NCBI GenBank assembly: GCA_933822405.4
Contig: CAKOGP040002391.1
Location: forward strand, 59,056-123,055
Length of the DNA stretch: 64,000 nt
Source of the DNA: Cylindrotheca closterium
Lineage: Eukaryota; Bacillariophyta; Bacillariophyceae; Bacillariales; Bacillariaceae
Direction of reading: 5' to 3'
The translations under genes and the position numbers were made by a program. The notes beneath the pieces are model-generated. The model saw only the letters and a list, made by a program, of their open reading frames with translations. It was not told where the DNA came from and made no database searches. The first letter of the stretch is position 1; each line of letters begins with the position of its first letter. Shown here piece by piece: positions 20,601 through 30,070 of this stretch.

Positions 20601-21031
20601 GAACTGATGACGATCCTCGGTGGCGAGACGACGATGTCCAAGGAACGGATGACGATCCTCGTTGGCAAGATGATGATGTCCAAGGAACGGATGACGATCC
20701 TCGTTGGCAAGATGACGACCAGGAGGAAGAAGGAGAGGAGAATAATGTCCAATTGAATGAAGAAGAAGACGAGGAAGCAGAAGACGAGGACCGGGAAGAG
20801 GAAGAAGACGAAGATCAAGAGGAAGAAGACGAGGACCGGGAAGGAGAAGACGAAGATCAAGAGGAAGAAGACGAGGACCGGGAAGACGATATAGAGGAAG
20901 AGGAGGACACCAGTGTTTTGGTGCTCCACTTGACGCATGATACTCCCGCTGCCATTTGGAGTATCGTCGTAAAAGAAGGTGACATGAAAGGAAGCATCGA
21001 ATACCCACCTTGTGCTGATGTTTTTAGGTAG
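17639..21031 (+). CDS. VTC polyphosphate polymerase with DUF202 and propeller-like domains, copy 3 (acidic-repeat form)
   Basis: 1130 residues with the same order as copy 2: helical N-terminus, VTC tunnel domain, DUF202, propeller-like domain. All tunnel motifs are retained. It differs from copies 1 and 2 mainly at the edges: HHEQY for QQDQY near residue 54, an extra Ser after the catalytic domain, and many changes in the propeller. The largest change is a loop near the C-terminus where one DDDPRWRDDDVQG-type unit has expanded to five. A roughly 60-residue Glu/Asp run follows before the conserved last strand (LVLHLTHDTPAAIW). This copy is older than the split of copies 1 and 2, and it ends the array. 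Confidence 0.88.
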   Translation: MRIAVMEGPKDLRKSLEQALHDMATQGPEKQEQFCQVFANALQFVERAISEEIAHHEQYASSLLRSIELTISVPEHQSPQQEADFRQAAQAQVHNSKLLSANAKRFGQMLLDVSRLADTKISTDITFEKTVQERLLFEPWAQSSFTKIVVLFSDVFEALRDLKEAASASGKAGVWVAPDSFERKTTKYWVPEENLPELLMTCASEAPFLVYGKTGRLSRAEDIPLDDLWKNLSSKISSIYFDSPSLALYKERIKRREGAQLLRARWYGEKPPKPDQPVFLELKTHHESWIFAKSVKERVAILERDMNAFLYSMDSVMSEGYAESLVLAATPKLKGEKLAKAIDLLIRSHTLVVRHKLRPCVRSTYDRLAFQSSKSNSLRLTLDRKVVVSDERGCKQGEQWYVPFEPYESKPDGSDRRTIPFAVFEIKLGEGQESTALNECIDNGTILDAAKFSKFLTGAATFNTVNHLPYWADHPAFQTFFYQASALSSSKLSSVRDVPYNNDGEISLTATGSSDEAGLPGDRKSSKKFLSFLPQRVRGNAFVAPKKAVRIEPKTYFANERTFIQWVSAALFLVTTSAILLEAENGEGYAKLTATTLLIFALIIAIYAVGLYYSRLWLLTNARPNGYISHFGPFVLTSAAIAGTWVILRQIRLVEFQEELERSVEEARNKVRFVQADPGMCMEHDISSFSPLEFEPSDALVDLQRNQLLVPSLSEIYGFPLPEWNSEGVLEIPNVSSSIVAQVELADFGSATLVDDDTLYAVSEIDITTLEQSPQMYSFERGDFGRFEVTGQWKLETPEPEGMALVSKGRSSSLLVSGQIGEGPLSAVIKRFDVPEPNGAPISLNDNSTFVPTTPTLEASRNLNEKLIDADMEDPKIGAMTYFEGVLYVLHEKGKVVRAWDMETGTFRAEWPLPGVPNSSGKQWEGLAFQRIERPRRATAIERSSSSNPKNNLRRRRIQTTDDDPRWRDDDVQGTDDDPRWRDDDVQGTDDDPRWRDDDVQGTDDDPRWQDDDVQGTDDDPRWQDDDQEEEGEENNVQLNEEEDEEAEDEDREEEEDEDQEEEDEDREGEDEDQEEEDEDREDDIEEEEDTSVLVLHLTHDTPAAIWSIVVKEGDMKGSIEYPPCADVFR
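20518..20910 (+). repeat. 42-bp coding tandem repeat and acidic run
   Basis: Four full 42-bp units and a partial fifth encode TDDDPRW(R/Q)DDDVQG. They are followed by a GAAGAAGACGAGGACCGGGAA-type degenerate repeat encoding Glu/Asp with regular Arg or Gln. Copies 1 and 2 have one unit and a short acidic tail at this place. The insertion lies between two blocks of the propeller-like domain, so it should form a surface loop. Confidence 0.85.
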
Positions 21032-21602
21032 ATTACATAACTATTGAACATTTATGTAGAATTATGATATGCATATATGATACGTTCACTAGTATCTTCT
21101 TTTTCGTTTGTGAACGAGCTAGTATTGATAACAACTATACGAACAATTACAACTTGTACAGCGTACAAGATTTTGTAAGTATTCCGCGATTCAATCGAAC
21201 CACTTCCGAGAAATTGCGCCACCAAAAATATCTTGTTCTTTGCTTTTGCACGTGTTGCAGGTATTTTCCGCGAGAATGTTGCCAATTTTGTTGTCCGATG
21301 CGACATTTTAATCATTTCTAGCTTCCGCAAACAAGACCGCTTCCATGGAAGATGAGCTTCCAACTCAGTCTCGTGATCGGCGCAACTTGAAACTCTCTTG
21401 TGGCATCCTAGAAGAAGCAGAGGCAGTAATCTTAGACAACAACTCACTGTGCTGTCAACCAGCTCAACGTGAACTTTGTTTATCAAAGCATTAGAAGAAG
21501 CCTAGAGAGTATAAATTCAGTTGATGACACATCAGCGGAACTCTTTTTTTTTTACCCAAACGATATCGAGAGAAAGGATAAGCGAACAAGCAATCATCTA
21601 CT
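21032..21602. other. Intergenic region upstream of the LRR gene
   Basis: Holds the 3' end of long copy 3 and the promoter of the next gene. A TATA box is annotated at 21510-21517, and a T-rich run follows at 21545-21554. No other gene is supported. Confidence 0.5.
21510..21517 (+). promoter_or_regulatory. TATA box of the LRR gene
   Basis: TATAAATT lies 93 bp upstream of the ATG at 21603, in an otherwise non-coding stretch. Confidence 0.45.
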
Positions 21603-23895
21603 ATGAGTGTCAGTGGCGATGAAAAAGAAGTCCCATATAATGATGAGGCCCCCGCTCGCAGGAAATCACCTGGAGGCCTAGCTGGCCTAACCGGAATGCT
21701 ATCTAAGAAGATGAAATCATCCAAATCGAACAAATCCCACAGTTCCTTTGACAGTGAAGACTCCTCGGTTCCACCTCCTCCCAAGTCCGGATATCATGCA
21801 CCTTCTGAAGGAGCTAAATCCGACGAGAGCTCCTCTGAAGATGACTCTGTCCCAGATGGACGACAAGGATACTACCAACCTACCCCAAAAACACCTAAAG
21901 AGAAAAAAGAATGGCTTCCGAAGTTTGGCAAGAAATCGAGAAGTGTAAACATGGCAGGGGATATTGAGGGTGCTGATGACAAAGATACACCGAGTGAAGC
22001 TTTCTCTGAGTCAACGCCGGTGCCCCCCACCGAGTGGATGAACGAAAAAGTGGCAATGGTACTGGCCATTGTGGTATTGATTATGTTTGCTGTGCTGATT
22101 GCTGTTGTGGCCTTGGCCATAGAGGATTCCCTTGAGCCTCCCACATCGGCACCCACAATTCCCCGCTCGATTGCTCCTACATTCATGCCTTCTCGAATGC
22201 CATCAGTAGCACCCACGGTAACACAGAGGGATCCAATTCCATCGTATGCATCTTACTTTGGTGACTTTCGAAGTTCAGTACAGAGCAACCGCCGACAAGG
22301 CTACCTATCGAGTCTGGATGACGATTCGCCACAAGTTCAGGCATATAATTGGGTCACTCGAAGCGGTTCCAATTGTTGCTCGTTTCCACAATTATCTCCG
22401 TTATTCTTGTTTGAGCGCTACATTGTGATTACGATACTCTTTGGAACGCAAGATGGATATCCATGGCCAGACAATTGGAGAGAAGAATGGAAAGAAAGTT
22501 CAGTGTGTGATTGGAGAACACCTCTGGGGATTGGGGTATTTTGTGACAATGGGGGTCTGATTCGCGAATTGAGTCTTCGTAAGTATCACATGGTTGGGCG
22601 AGAGGCTTTCTGCGCGGAGTTGTGCATTACGGCATGTACTCATTTAGCGCACTCTTTGTTGCTCTTTTTTACAAAAGGAAACCTGTATGTTGGCGAAGAA
22701 TTTCCACCGGAAATTGGATTGCTTTCGAATTTGCAGATTCTGAGTCTAGGTGAGTACCGCCTTGGGTGTCTTTCATCGAAACAATTATGTGCGTTGTAGT
22801 CCATCTGACTTTTACAATTACGCTTCTTCCATGCCCTTCATCAATGATTTATTAGCATCCTGGAATGGTCATGGTTTCACAATTCCGATGGAAGTCGGAA
22901 GACTGGAAAACTTGGAGTTCCTCAAGATTTGTAAGTTGCGAAGAATGATCTCCCATGTTCTTCTTGGTCGGCTGCTCATCCTACACTCTTTCTGGATCTC
23001 GTCATTGATAGCATCGACTCAAAATCTACAAGGTACCCTCCCTAGCGAAGTGGGGAAACTCACCAAGCTGACAATTCTTAGTCTCCGTACGTATTTGTAT
23101 TGGCTACTATTGTTGGTATCTTTTGTATCTTTGCCATCAATCCATCACTGACAAAACTTCTTGTTTCCGTTTCTAATCACTATGCAACACAGGAGACAAC
23201 CATTTGGATGGGACCCTACCATCTGAAGTGGGAAATTTGACCATACTACGGACGTTACAATTAGGTATGTGGTGACCGCACGTCGCATATTTATGGATCC
23301 GCATGTTGAAGATTGTCGCTAAGTCAAAGATTATTCAGATAACAACAGCTTTACAGGTACTATACCCGACGATATTGGCCGATTAGGGACCTTGCAAAAT
23401 CTAGTATTGAGTAAGTTCTATAGTTTGTTGGATAGTGAACGATATGGCGACCACGCCTATTTCCTCACATCATGCTTCTTGTCACAACATTTCGAAACAA
23501 CAGGTAATAATGAATTTGATTCAAGCATTCCAGCCGAGGTGAATCAATTGACGACGTTAGAAGAATTGCGACTGGGTAAGTCCTTCCTTGATTCATTTTG
23601 AACTAGAGAATACTATTGGAAGCGCCATGCTCATAAATGTTGTGTCTCGACTTTCGCTACTGCTATTACTACAGATGAGAACATGTTCTCGGGAACGATT
23701 CCAAACAATCTTTCCAGTTTGACGGGTCTGAGATGGCTGAATCTAGAATCCAATGTCGACGCGAATGGAAATATCTTGTTAGAGGGAAACTTGAATGCTT
23801 TGTGCGATGCAGGCGGGGGTCAACTACAACTGCGCTTCAAGGCTGATTGCAACAGCAACAAGATAACCTGCTATTGTTGCTTTTGCTTCGGGTGA
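21603..23895 (+). CDS. Diatom-type single-pass leucine-rich-repeat protein
   Basis: Eight exons: 21603-22578, 22678-22749, 22856-22930, 23012-23086, 23193-23264, 23339-23410, 23504-23575 and 23675-23895. All introns are GT-AG in phase 1, and the joined frame is 544 residues. The polar, Ser/Lys-rich N-terminal part is followed by a membrane segment at about 149-172. After it come a Pro/Thr-rich stalk (TSAPTIPRS, SVAPT), a cap region with CDW, and seven or so LRRs of 24-25 residues such as GTLPSEVGKLTKLTILSL. The protein ends in a Cys-rich tail (CDAGGG...CNSNKITCYCC). There is no kinase domain. The type-II-like layout places the LRRs outside the cell or in the lumen, suggesting recognition or adhesion. 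Ligand unknown. Confidence 0.82.
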
Positions 23896-24284
23896 TTCAT
23901 GATAATGAATATAGAAGGGGAATATACAACGACAGTAGCAATTGGGGGGAAGCGTCAGCGAATGGATCTTCCTGGGGATGGAGCTCGTCGCGGTGCTACT
24001 TCGGGGCAACAACGGGAAATGTAATGGGTCGAAGAACGGAAAGGGGATTATGGTTCTTGGTGGACAGGTTGTGACGACTATCAATTGATTGATTGTACTT
24101 TGCTACAGTTGGAGCTAATGCCATAGTTTGTCGCATAGATTGCCCCTGCAATAGTCAAACCCTCTGCTGATTTTGCATTGTCAAGGTGATAGTAGTGTCT
24201 TTTGATCGAAGCTTTGTGGCTGAAGTTGGAGAGTTATTGGCAAATGGATGGGTGATGTTTGGGCTAGTCCTATACTACTGGACA

Positions 24285-24470
24285 CCCTAACCCTAACCCG
24301 GTTTGGTGTTCGGGTGTCAACAATTAAGCTATTTATTTAGTATACATTTTCGTGTAGCTCCGTGTCGCACCATGTCGCAGTTTACCACATAAATTCATGT
24401 TCCTTTTTCGGCCGACTCAATTGACCATGTCTGCTTTTCGCACCGTTTGCAGACCCTACCAGGTACTGTA
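24285..24470 (+). repeat. Interstitial telomere-like motif joined to dispersed repeat, copy 2
   Basis: Two and a half CCCTAA units are immediately followed by CGGTTTGGTGTTCGG and the block shared with 912-1110 (TTAAGCTATTTATTTAGT and TGTCTGCTTTTCGCA). The copy near 912 lacks the CCCTAA units. CCCTAA/TTAGGG is the telomere repeat expected in diatoms. Confidence 0.55.
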
Positions 24471-24711
24471 CCCAGTACATTTTATAAAATGTATAAAATA
24501 TCATCTCTTTTCAAACACCATGAATCTTGCTGCGACCAACTGCAACCTTGGGAACAACAAACCAAGATATGCTCCTAAATAAATAAGTAGCTAGGAAATT
24601 TCTCTCTGGTTTGCACATGCTTTTTCAAGCACGATATATATGCTTCATTTTGAAAACCGGCGATGTCCAAAACCTGTAAAAGCGCATCACGCAGTCGCTC
24701 ATCATCCACCC

Positions 24712-24719
24712 TATAAAAT
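24712..24719 (+). promoter_or_regulatory. TATA box of the EGF-repeat gene
   Basis: TATAAAAT lies 133 bp upstream of the ATG at 24845. Confidence 0.4.
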
Positions 24720-24844
24720 TCCGACAACTGCAAGGAGAATACCTTATTGGTTCTGAAAATCCTTGTCCTGATTGAGTGATTAGTCTAAGCGCTCTGGACT
24801 TTTCGAGTTCATCGCAGCTCCCTTATTATTATAGAGTTGCCAAC

Positions 24845-25651
24845 ATGAATACGACACATCAATCTACAATAAGGAGAAGGATACCAATAAGGGAATCCTT
24901 CTTCTGCTGTCGCCTTCCGATGTTGCTGCTGATTCTTTCCACCTATTGTTCAGAAGCACTGGATGGTGTCTGCAAAGCCAATCGTGATTGCTTACACGAT
25001 GGTTACTGTGACGATGTTTCCAATCAGCAGTCTCATGTTTACGACTCCAAGTGCATCTGTACGCAAAACTACACGGGGCCCTATTGCGAAACCCCCAAGA
25101 TTGCTACAGCCTTGGATTGTGTGGCAAATGCGGATTGCCAAAATGGCGGGACTTGCAAGTTTCTATCCATATCCTCGGCTGGGATTCAGAGCCAAGGAAT
25201 CTGCGAGTGTCCATCCGATCATTATGGGTATCACTGTCAAGAGAAATGTCCCTGTCACAATGGCGGGAGCTGTAATACTGAATACTCAACTGGGGCGTAC
25301 GAATGCCAGTGCACCAAAGAATTTTATGGTCCTCTTTGTGTATTTCGGTGGGAAGGGGAGAGGGAAGAAGCAGATACTGGAAAGGCCATGCTGATATCGA
25401 TTGTGGCAATTTCCTTTGGAATATTCTTTTGCCTTGTTTGCAGCATTGCCAGTTCTTCGAGGGGTGTCGGTAATGAGAATATTGGAAAGAAGGTGGGATT
25501 AGAACGAATGGAAGATGGAACAATAGTTTACCGCAGTAAAGAGGAGGAAGGTGAAAATAAAGCTGAAGGAGGAATACCAGGGACCCCAAGAACGGATCCA
25601 GTCTTGGACGACTCCGAACCAGACAATCTGACGGATCTGGAGCTTACATGA
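24845..25651 (+). CDS. EGF-repeat type I membrane protein
   Basis: 268 residues, single exon. A hydrophobic signal segment lies at about 22-36, ending near CSEALDG. Three EGF-like units follow at about 43-81, 92-131 and 135-165, each with six cysteines and the usual CxNGGxC and YGxxC spacing, for example CQNGGTC and CHNGGSC. A membrane segment lies at 181-202. The tail of about 65 residues is acidic and contains an IVYRSKEEEG stretch. The layout indicates a cell-surface or secretory-pathway protein with its EGF units outside. Binding partner and function are unknown. The frame is open upstream of 24845 but without an ATG, so this start is firm. Confidence 0.85.
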   Translation: MNTTHQSTIRRRIPIRESFFCCRLPMLLLILSTYCSEALDGVCKANRDCLHDGYCDDVSNQQSHVYDSKCICTQNYTGPYCETPKIATALDCVANADCQNGGTCKFLSISSAGIQSQGICECPSDHYGYHCQEKCPCHNGGSCNTEYSTGAYECQCTKEFYGPLCVFRWEGEREEADTGKAMLISIVAISFGIFFCLVCSIASSSRGVGNENIGKKVGLERMEDGTIVYRSKEEEGENKAEGGIPGTPRTDPVLDDSEPDNLTDLELT

Positions 25652-26018
25652 GCTAAAACAACAAGCGGGACTGTATAGAGTAACATTTATCAATTGGTGT
25701 ATTATAGTTACAATCATATCATCACAATTCTAATCTGCAGTCCGATCAGACGCATAAAGATACCGGAACATGCACTGGTACATACATACCGGCACTGTAC
25801 AATAATATGATACAATACAAAATGCTTGACCTCTTCGACTTTCGGTGGCACTTTGCAAGTATCTTCTGCAACGTCATTGTATTATTCTCACGGTTGGGCC
25901 AGTACTGTACGTACGTGAAGATACCTTTCGCTTCAACTTCACATTCTAGTCCAAGATCCACTTCTGGATATGTTATTGCGACAAGAATAATAATTTAACA
26001 CCACCCACATCTCTCAAC
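25652..26018. other. Intergenic, no gene seen
   Basis: 367 bp with GTAC-rich short motifs at about 25763-25800 and 25908-25918. The opposing open frames here give no recognisable product. Confidence 0.5.
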
Positions 26019-26516
26019 ATGAAGAATATATCACTCCTGATATCCGCCTCCCTCATTGGAAAATCGGAAGCCTTCTCCTCAACAGGTACAGTAGTAGGAA
26101 CCTCTGCCATTAGACCAAATTCTGCCTTGAAAGACGCTGCCATGTTGGACCCAACCGCCATCCTCCAAGGAGGTGATCCATTGATGCTTGCTGCAGGAGG
26201 TGCGGTGGCAGCAGTGGCTGCAGCGGCAGCGGCTTTCTTGGAAAACAACAACAAGGATACCTCTGGTGTTGCCAGTGGAAAAGCAGGGGTTGCCGAACCC
26301 GAAGCCATTGATGTTTCCATTCCCTACAATTCGGCTGCCTTGCTCGCATTTTCGGAAGCCAAGTTGCCCAAGTCCAAGTCCAAGTTTGACGAATTCGAGT
26401 CTCTCTATGTTGCCAAGACGGTTGCAGATGTGACGGTTAAGAAGATGGCCAGGGATGTTGTGGCGATGGAAAAGGTTGCAGCCAAGCTCACCAAGGACTT
26501 GGAAGCTTTGTCGTAA
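26019..26516 (+). CDS. Small secreted or plastid-targeted protein of unknown function
   Basis: 165 residues, single exon. The N-terminus is a short signal peptide (ISLLISASLIG) ending at SEAF-SS (residues 16-21). This resembles the diatom plastid-targeting cleavage motif ASAF-AP, in which Phe at +1 is the key residue. A Ser/Thr-rich stretch follows, as in transit peptides. An Ala/Gly-rich hydrophobic segment lies at about 55-75 and could span a membrane. The C-terminal half is Lys-rich and probably helical (KLPKSKSKFDEFESLY...KKMARDVVAMEKVAAKL). I know no family for it. If plastid-targeted, it would be a small thylakoid or envelope protein, but that is inference from the leader alone. Confidence 0.7.
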   Translation: MKNISLLISASLIGKSEAFSSTGTVVGTSAIRPNSALKDAAMLDPTAILQGGDPLMLAAGGAVAAVAAAAAAFLENNNKDTSGVASGKAGVAEPEAIDVSIPYNSAALLAFSEAKLPKSKSKFDEFESLYVAKTVADVTVKKMARDVVAMEKVAAKLTKDLEALS

Positions 26517-27308
26517 AGAAGTTGTTGATGGTCGTCCACATTCATTCATTATTGGTCCAATCAATCAAACATCACTCACTTTGAACGTCAGAAAACTACT
26601 CAAAACACAGCCAAATATGGTTAGCTACTACACAACAACACATTATTATTCACACACCGATACTGATGCTCTCTCTAGATTTTTGGAGATCCTTTGGGAG
26701 GAACAAAAGAGAGCGAGGGAGCAGATGAGCAAGACCATACTTGTAAAAAGAAACCTTGATAGATGGCGGCGCAAACACAAGCAAACAAACGCGACAATAT
26801 TTGGGTATGGTAAAGATGACAATAGATCAACAATTTTCATCGTCATTTGACGTTTGTGGACGGTTATATTTGCGTCTATCATAATATATATTTTCTGTGA
26901 TTTTTGAATTTGGTTTCATTCCACTTGATTGTGGTGTATCGATGCACATCTCTTTTTTTTGGGATTTTTGGATTCAGTCTCGACCAATGGCGGCTGTATA
27001 TTTGTGGAAATTTCTTCCGTGTATTCCTACTTGATTGTAGTGTTCGGTGTTCGATGCATATCGCATTCTTTTTGTTGCAGTCTCAACCATTGTCGGCTGT
27101 ATATTTGTGGAAATTTCTTCCTTGTACTCGTGGTCTGGCGACCTGTAGTGGAATTCGAAGATCCGGAACTGGATTCGGGCTCTTCTTCTAATTGTACGTT
27201 CTCATTGTATCTGCTTGTCGAGGGCGTCTCACGACTGTTGAGAGTCGCCCACTAAAAATGGCTGCGAGTGCAACCTGATAGCAGCATGACGTTAACGGAA
27301 CAACCCAT
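26517..27308. other. Intergenic region with an imperfect direct repeat
   Basis: No supported gene. Two diverged copies of a roughly 105-bp sequence lie at about 26925-27025 and 27028-27130, sharing CGGCTGTATATTTGTGG and AAATTTCTTCC. The flanks are AT-rich. Confidence 0.5.
26925..27130 (+). repeat. Imperfect tandem pair of about 105 bp
   Basis: Both halves begin TTGATTGT(G/A)GTGT, continue with a CGATGCA(C/T)ATC block and end CGGCTGTATATTTGTGG then AAATTTCTTCC. They differ by scattered substitutions and a small insertion. Confidence 0.7.
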
Positions 27309-29144
27309 CTATGGACCATTCATGATAGTGTCTCCATCCAATTCCATCCAATCATAATCGATTTTCATCATTTCATCCATTCTTCTTTTTTGTCGCAAAC
27401 GTTCTTGTCTCTTCGCGTTTCGAAGTTGTTGGTCAATCTTGCGTCGACCGGCCTTGTTTTGTGCTACAACGCGCTCTTTGAATTCTCCACGACGTCTCTT
27501 GAAATTCGAAGCGGTAATACTGCAGCAGGTGTCGGTAGTAGTAGATCGCTCATGGTCGATTTCCATTTTCATCTCATCTTCCTCGTGGTCGATTTCCATA
27601 TCCTCTTGTCCACCATCCATTCGTTCTTGTTGTTTCGCATCTTGACGTTGTTGCTGAATTTTGGCCTTCTTTTGTGCTCCAAGGCACTGTTTAAATTGTC
27701 CTCGACGACGTCCCTTGACTTTCTTGTCGGCAGCTCGTGCAATGAAACGTTTGGACATCCAAAATGGAAGCTTGCTTGAGACCACAAACGATTCAGGCTC
27801 CTTTGTAGTGATAGAAGGCACTACAGGAACAGTAGCAGTAGTAGCAGCAGTAGCATCCACGTGTCCCACATCATCTTCGTCATCGTCCAAGTTGTTCTCT
27901 TCCTTGTCGGCTGCAATTGCAATGTTGGCCAACATATCCGACGAGGAACGAACAATGGGACTATCAGTCGATTCAGTGGTGGCGATGGGATTCGCTGCTG
28001 CTTCGTTCTGCTTGTTGTCTTCGTGGTGGTCAAAGATCATGATGTTGACCAATGAGCTCACGAAATTTCGATTGGAACAAAAAGTGGGTGGTGGCACCAA
28101 TGGCATGATTGCGCCAAGGCTAAAGTAGTGTTGTACCCAGCCTTGTGGAACAGGTGTTGGCAAAGAAGTCAATGCGAATGGTTTAGCTGCTCCAATGGTA
28201 GTTGTGTTGACAAGCTCTTGTGTGAGCTCAATAATGCGTACGATGACCATGGCAGGGTCAGCGGGTCGGATCAGGTTTCGTGCTGGAGTCCAAACAATGA
28301 TCTCGCGTGAAGCTCTGAGGACCAAGTGTCGTGGTGCTCTGGGGACGAGCTGTAGGAAAGTTTCGCTGAGGGGAAGAGCCAGGAATTTCTTATTGTTGAA
28401 AAGAGCAATGCTGTCAGATTCCAAAACTGTGTTGATCATCGCTTGGATAGCATCGATGATGGTCTGTAGAAAGGCTGTGCTAATGGTGGCACGGAAAGAG
28501 GTTCGGATCAAGCGTCGTGCCGGAGTCCAGACAATAATCTCGCGTGAAGCTCTGATTACTAAGTGTCGTGGAGCTCTTGGGATGAGTTGTAGGAACGTTT
28601 CGCTGACGGGAAGAGCCAGAAATTTGTTGTTGTTGAAAACAGCAGTGCTGTAAGATTTCAAAGCTTTGTTGGCGACCGTTTGGATAGCATCAATGATAGA
28701 AAGGGCTGCAATGATGGTGGCACAGGCGGAGGTTGGGATCAAGTGTCGCGGGGTCCAGAAAATGATCTTCTGAGGAGATCTGAGGATCCAGTGTCGTGGA
28801 CGAGCTCTGAGGATGAGCTGTAGGTAAGTTTCGTTGATAGGTACAGCCAGAAATGTGTTGTTGTTGTTGATGTTGTTGATGATGGTAAAAGCATCGCCTT
28901 CGGATGCAAAAGCTCTGTTGACGATAGTTTGAATAGCATCGGTGATGGCTGCAATGGTGGTAAAAATGGTGGTTGAAAGAGTGGCGATTTCGTTGTGGAT
29001 GACATCGCGGACTGGCGCAATCACAATCTGGGCTCGATGAACGAGCTGTTGGAGAATGATAGGCGCAACGGCGAGTAGCATGACAATCAGAGTCAACGCT
29101 AGTTTCGCAATGATGTTGTTGGTGTTGTTGAGTAGGCACATCAT
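27309..29144 (-). CDS. Membrane-anchored protein with three ~77-residue repeats, unknown function
   Basis: 611 residues, single exon, family not recognised. A membrane or signal-anchor segment lies at about 12-35. Three repeats follow, at about 69-145, 151-226 and 230-300, each with the order IDAIQ..., FNNNKFLALP, SETFLQL, PRAPRHLV, REIIVWTPAR and LIRTS. The alternating hydrophobic pattern suggests a beta-rich or amphipathic membrane-associated unit. A low-complexity acidic linker contains DDDEDDVGH. The C-terminus has two copies of a basic/helical element (RRRGQFK and RRRGEFK, each followed by AKxQER and MxID). The repeats are more alike in units 2 and 3 than unit 1, so the last duplication was internal and recent. 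Architecture (N-terminal anchor, repeats, acidic and basic disordered tail) recalls the gene at 2286-4085, but I see no sequence match. Confidence 0.72.
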   Translation of the reverse strand: MMCLLNNTNNIIAKLALTLIVMLLAVAPIILQQLVHRAQIVIAPVRDVIHNEIATLSTTIFTTIAAITDAIQTIVNRAFASEGDAFTIINNINNNNTFLAVPINETYLQLILRARPRHWILRSPQKIIFWTPRHLIPTSACATIIAALSIIDAIQTVANKALKSYSTAVFNNNKFLALPVSETFLQLIPRAPRHLVIRASREIIVWTPARRLIRTSFRATISTAFLQTIIDAIQAMINTVLESDSIALFNNKKFLALPLSETFLQLVPRAPRHLVLRASREIIVWTPARNLIRPADPAMVIVRIIELTQELVNTTTIGAAKPFALTSLPTPVPQGWVQHYFSLGAIMPLVPPPTFCSNRNFVSSLVNIMIFDHHEDNKQNEAAANPIATTESTDSPIVRSSSDMLANIAIAADKEENNLDDDEDDVGHVDATAATTATVPVVPSITTKEPESFVVSSKLPFWMSKRFIARAADKKVKGRRRGQFKQCLGAQKKAKIQQQRQDAKQQERMDGGQEDMEIDHEEDEMKMEIDHERSTTTDTCCSITASNFKRRRGEFKERVVAQNKAGRRKIDQQLRNAKRQERLRQKRRMDEMMKIDYDWMELDGDTIMNGP

Positions 29145-30070
29145 GTTTGTTCTGTCTTGTCAATGTCAGCAAATGAGCCAAGTAAAGTAAAAGTGAGACA
29201 AGTGAAGTAAAGTCTCGCCAGTGAAATGATAAGATTTTCACGATGTTTGCTGCAAAGTTGAAACGGTTTCCGGTACCAGTTTGTGCGTGTTTGCAGCACT
29301 CCGAGCACGAAATCTTCATCATCATCATCATCAACATCAACATCACCATCAAAACCATCGTGGAAACAAACACGGAATCATTTTTCCATCTCAGCCCCCA
29401 CGACTGAATTTGGCTGACTGAAGCTGTTCAGCGAAACAATCCTCAACGAGCTTATTTCCTGGTCATATTGAAGGTGCTTTTAAGTCCTTGGTATTATTGT
29501 CATCTACTTGATCATCAGTTAAAGTATTTTAATACTTCGATCATCATTGCGGATGAAACAATGATATCGATAGCGATCGGGTGGCTCGTCAGTTACAGTA
29601 GTTGCACATGCGTGCAGGAAGACATTTTGACCCCCATTCGACTTTGGGATCTTTTTTCAAAAAATTTGAACGGAAACACCAAATTTGTCAGGATAAAATA
29701 GTCGTGCGAAGATTAGAGTTCTCCTTCGTTACATTAATTTTGTTTCTACGAATAAGATTGCGACACAGTGGCAAATAAGCAATCTGCTCTTGATATGAAG
29801 TTCTTTAAGCATTCCGATCGGAAAGGGCATATATACGAGTCACGAAGAAGGATCCGCGCGCTCTCTACATTAAGTAGCAAAACTACAGAAAAGATCCTTT
29901 TCCTCATGAAATTTTGCAGTCCGAATAATTGATGCTAGTTGGGTAAAGATTTATACCGGTACCTATAGAGTGATGCCTCACCCCACAATTCGTCAAAAAA
30001 GAAGTGAAGGTGAAACAGTCATCATCATTCGCTCATTCGTTCATTCATTCATTCATTCTTTAGGTTGAAA
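29145..30070. other. Intergenic, promoter regions of two divergent genes
   Basis: No gene supported. It contains a CAT/ATC run at about 29317-29360 and a TTCA tetranucleotide run at about 30030-30058 just before the next ATG. Confidence 0.5.

Larger units (their letters stand above)
23896..24844. other. Intergenic region with telomere-like motif and dispersed repeat
   Basis: No supported gene. The region contains CCCTAACCCTAACCC at about 24285-24300, the second copy of the dispersed repeat directly after it, and a TATA box at 24712. Confidence 0.55.

Noticed and set aside
20238..21008. 256-codon open frame antisense to the third VTC gene
   Set aside because: It is produced by the acidic coding repeat read backwards. 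The product is low complexity and absent from copies 1 and 2.
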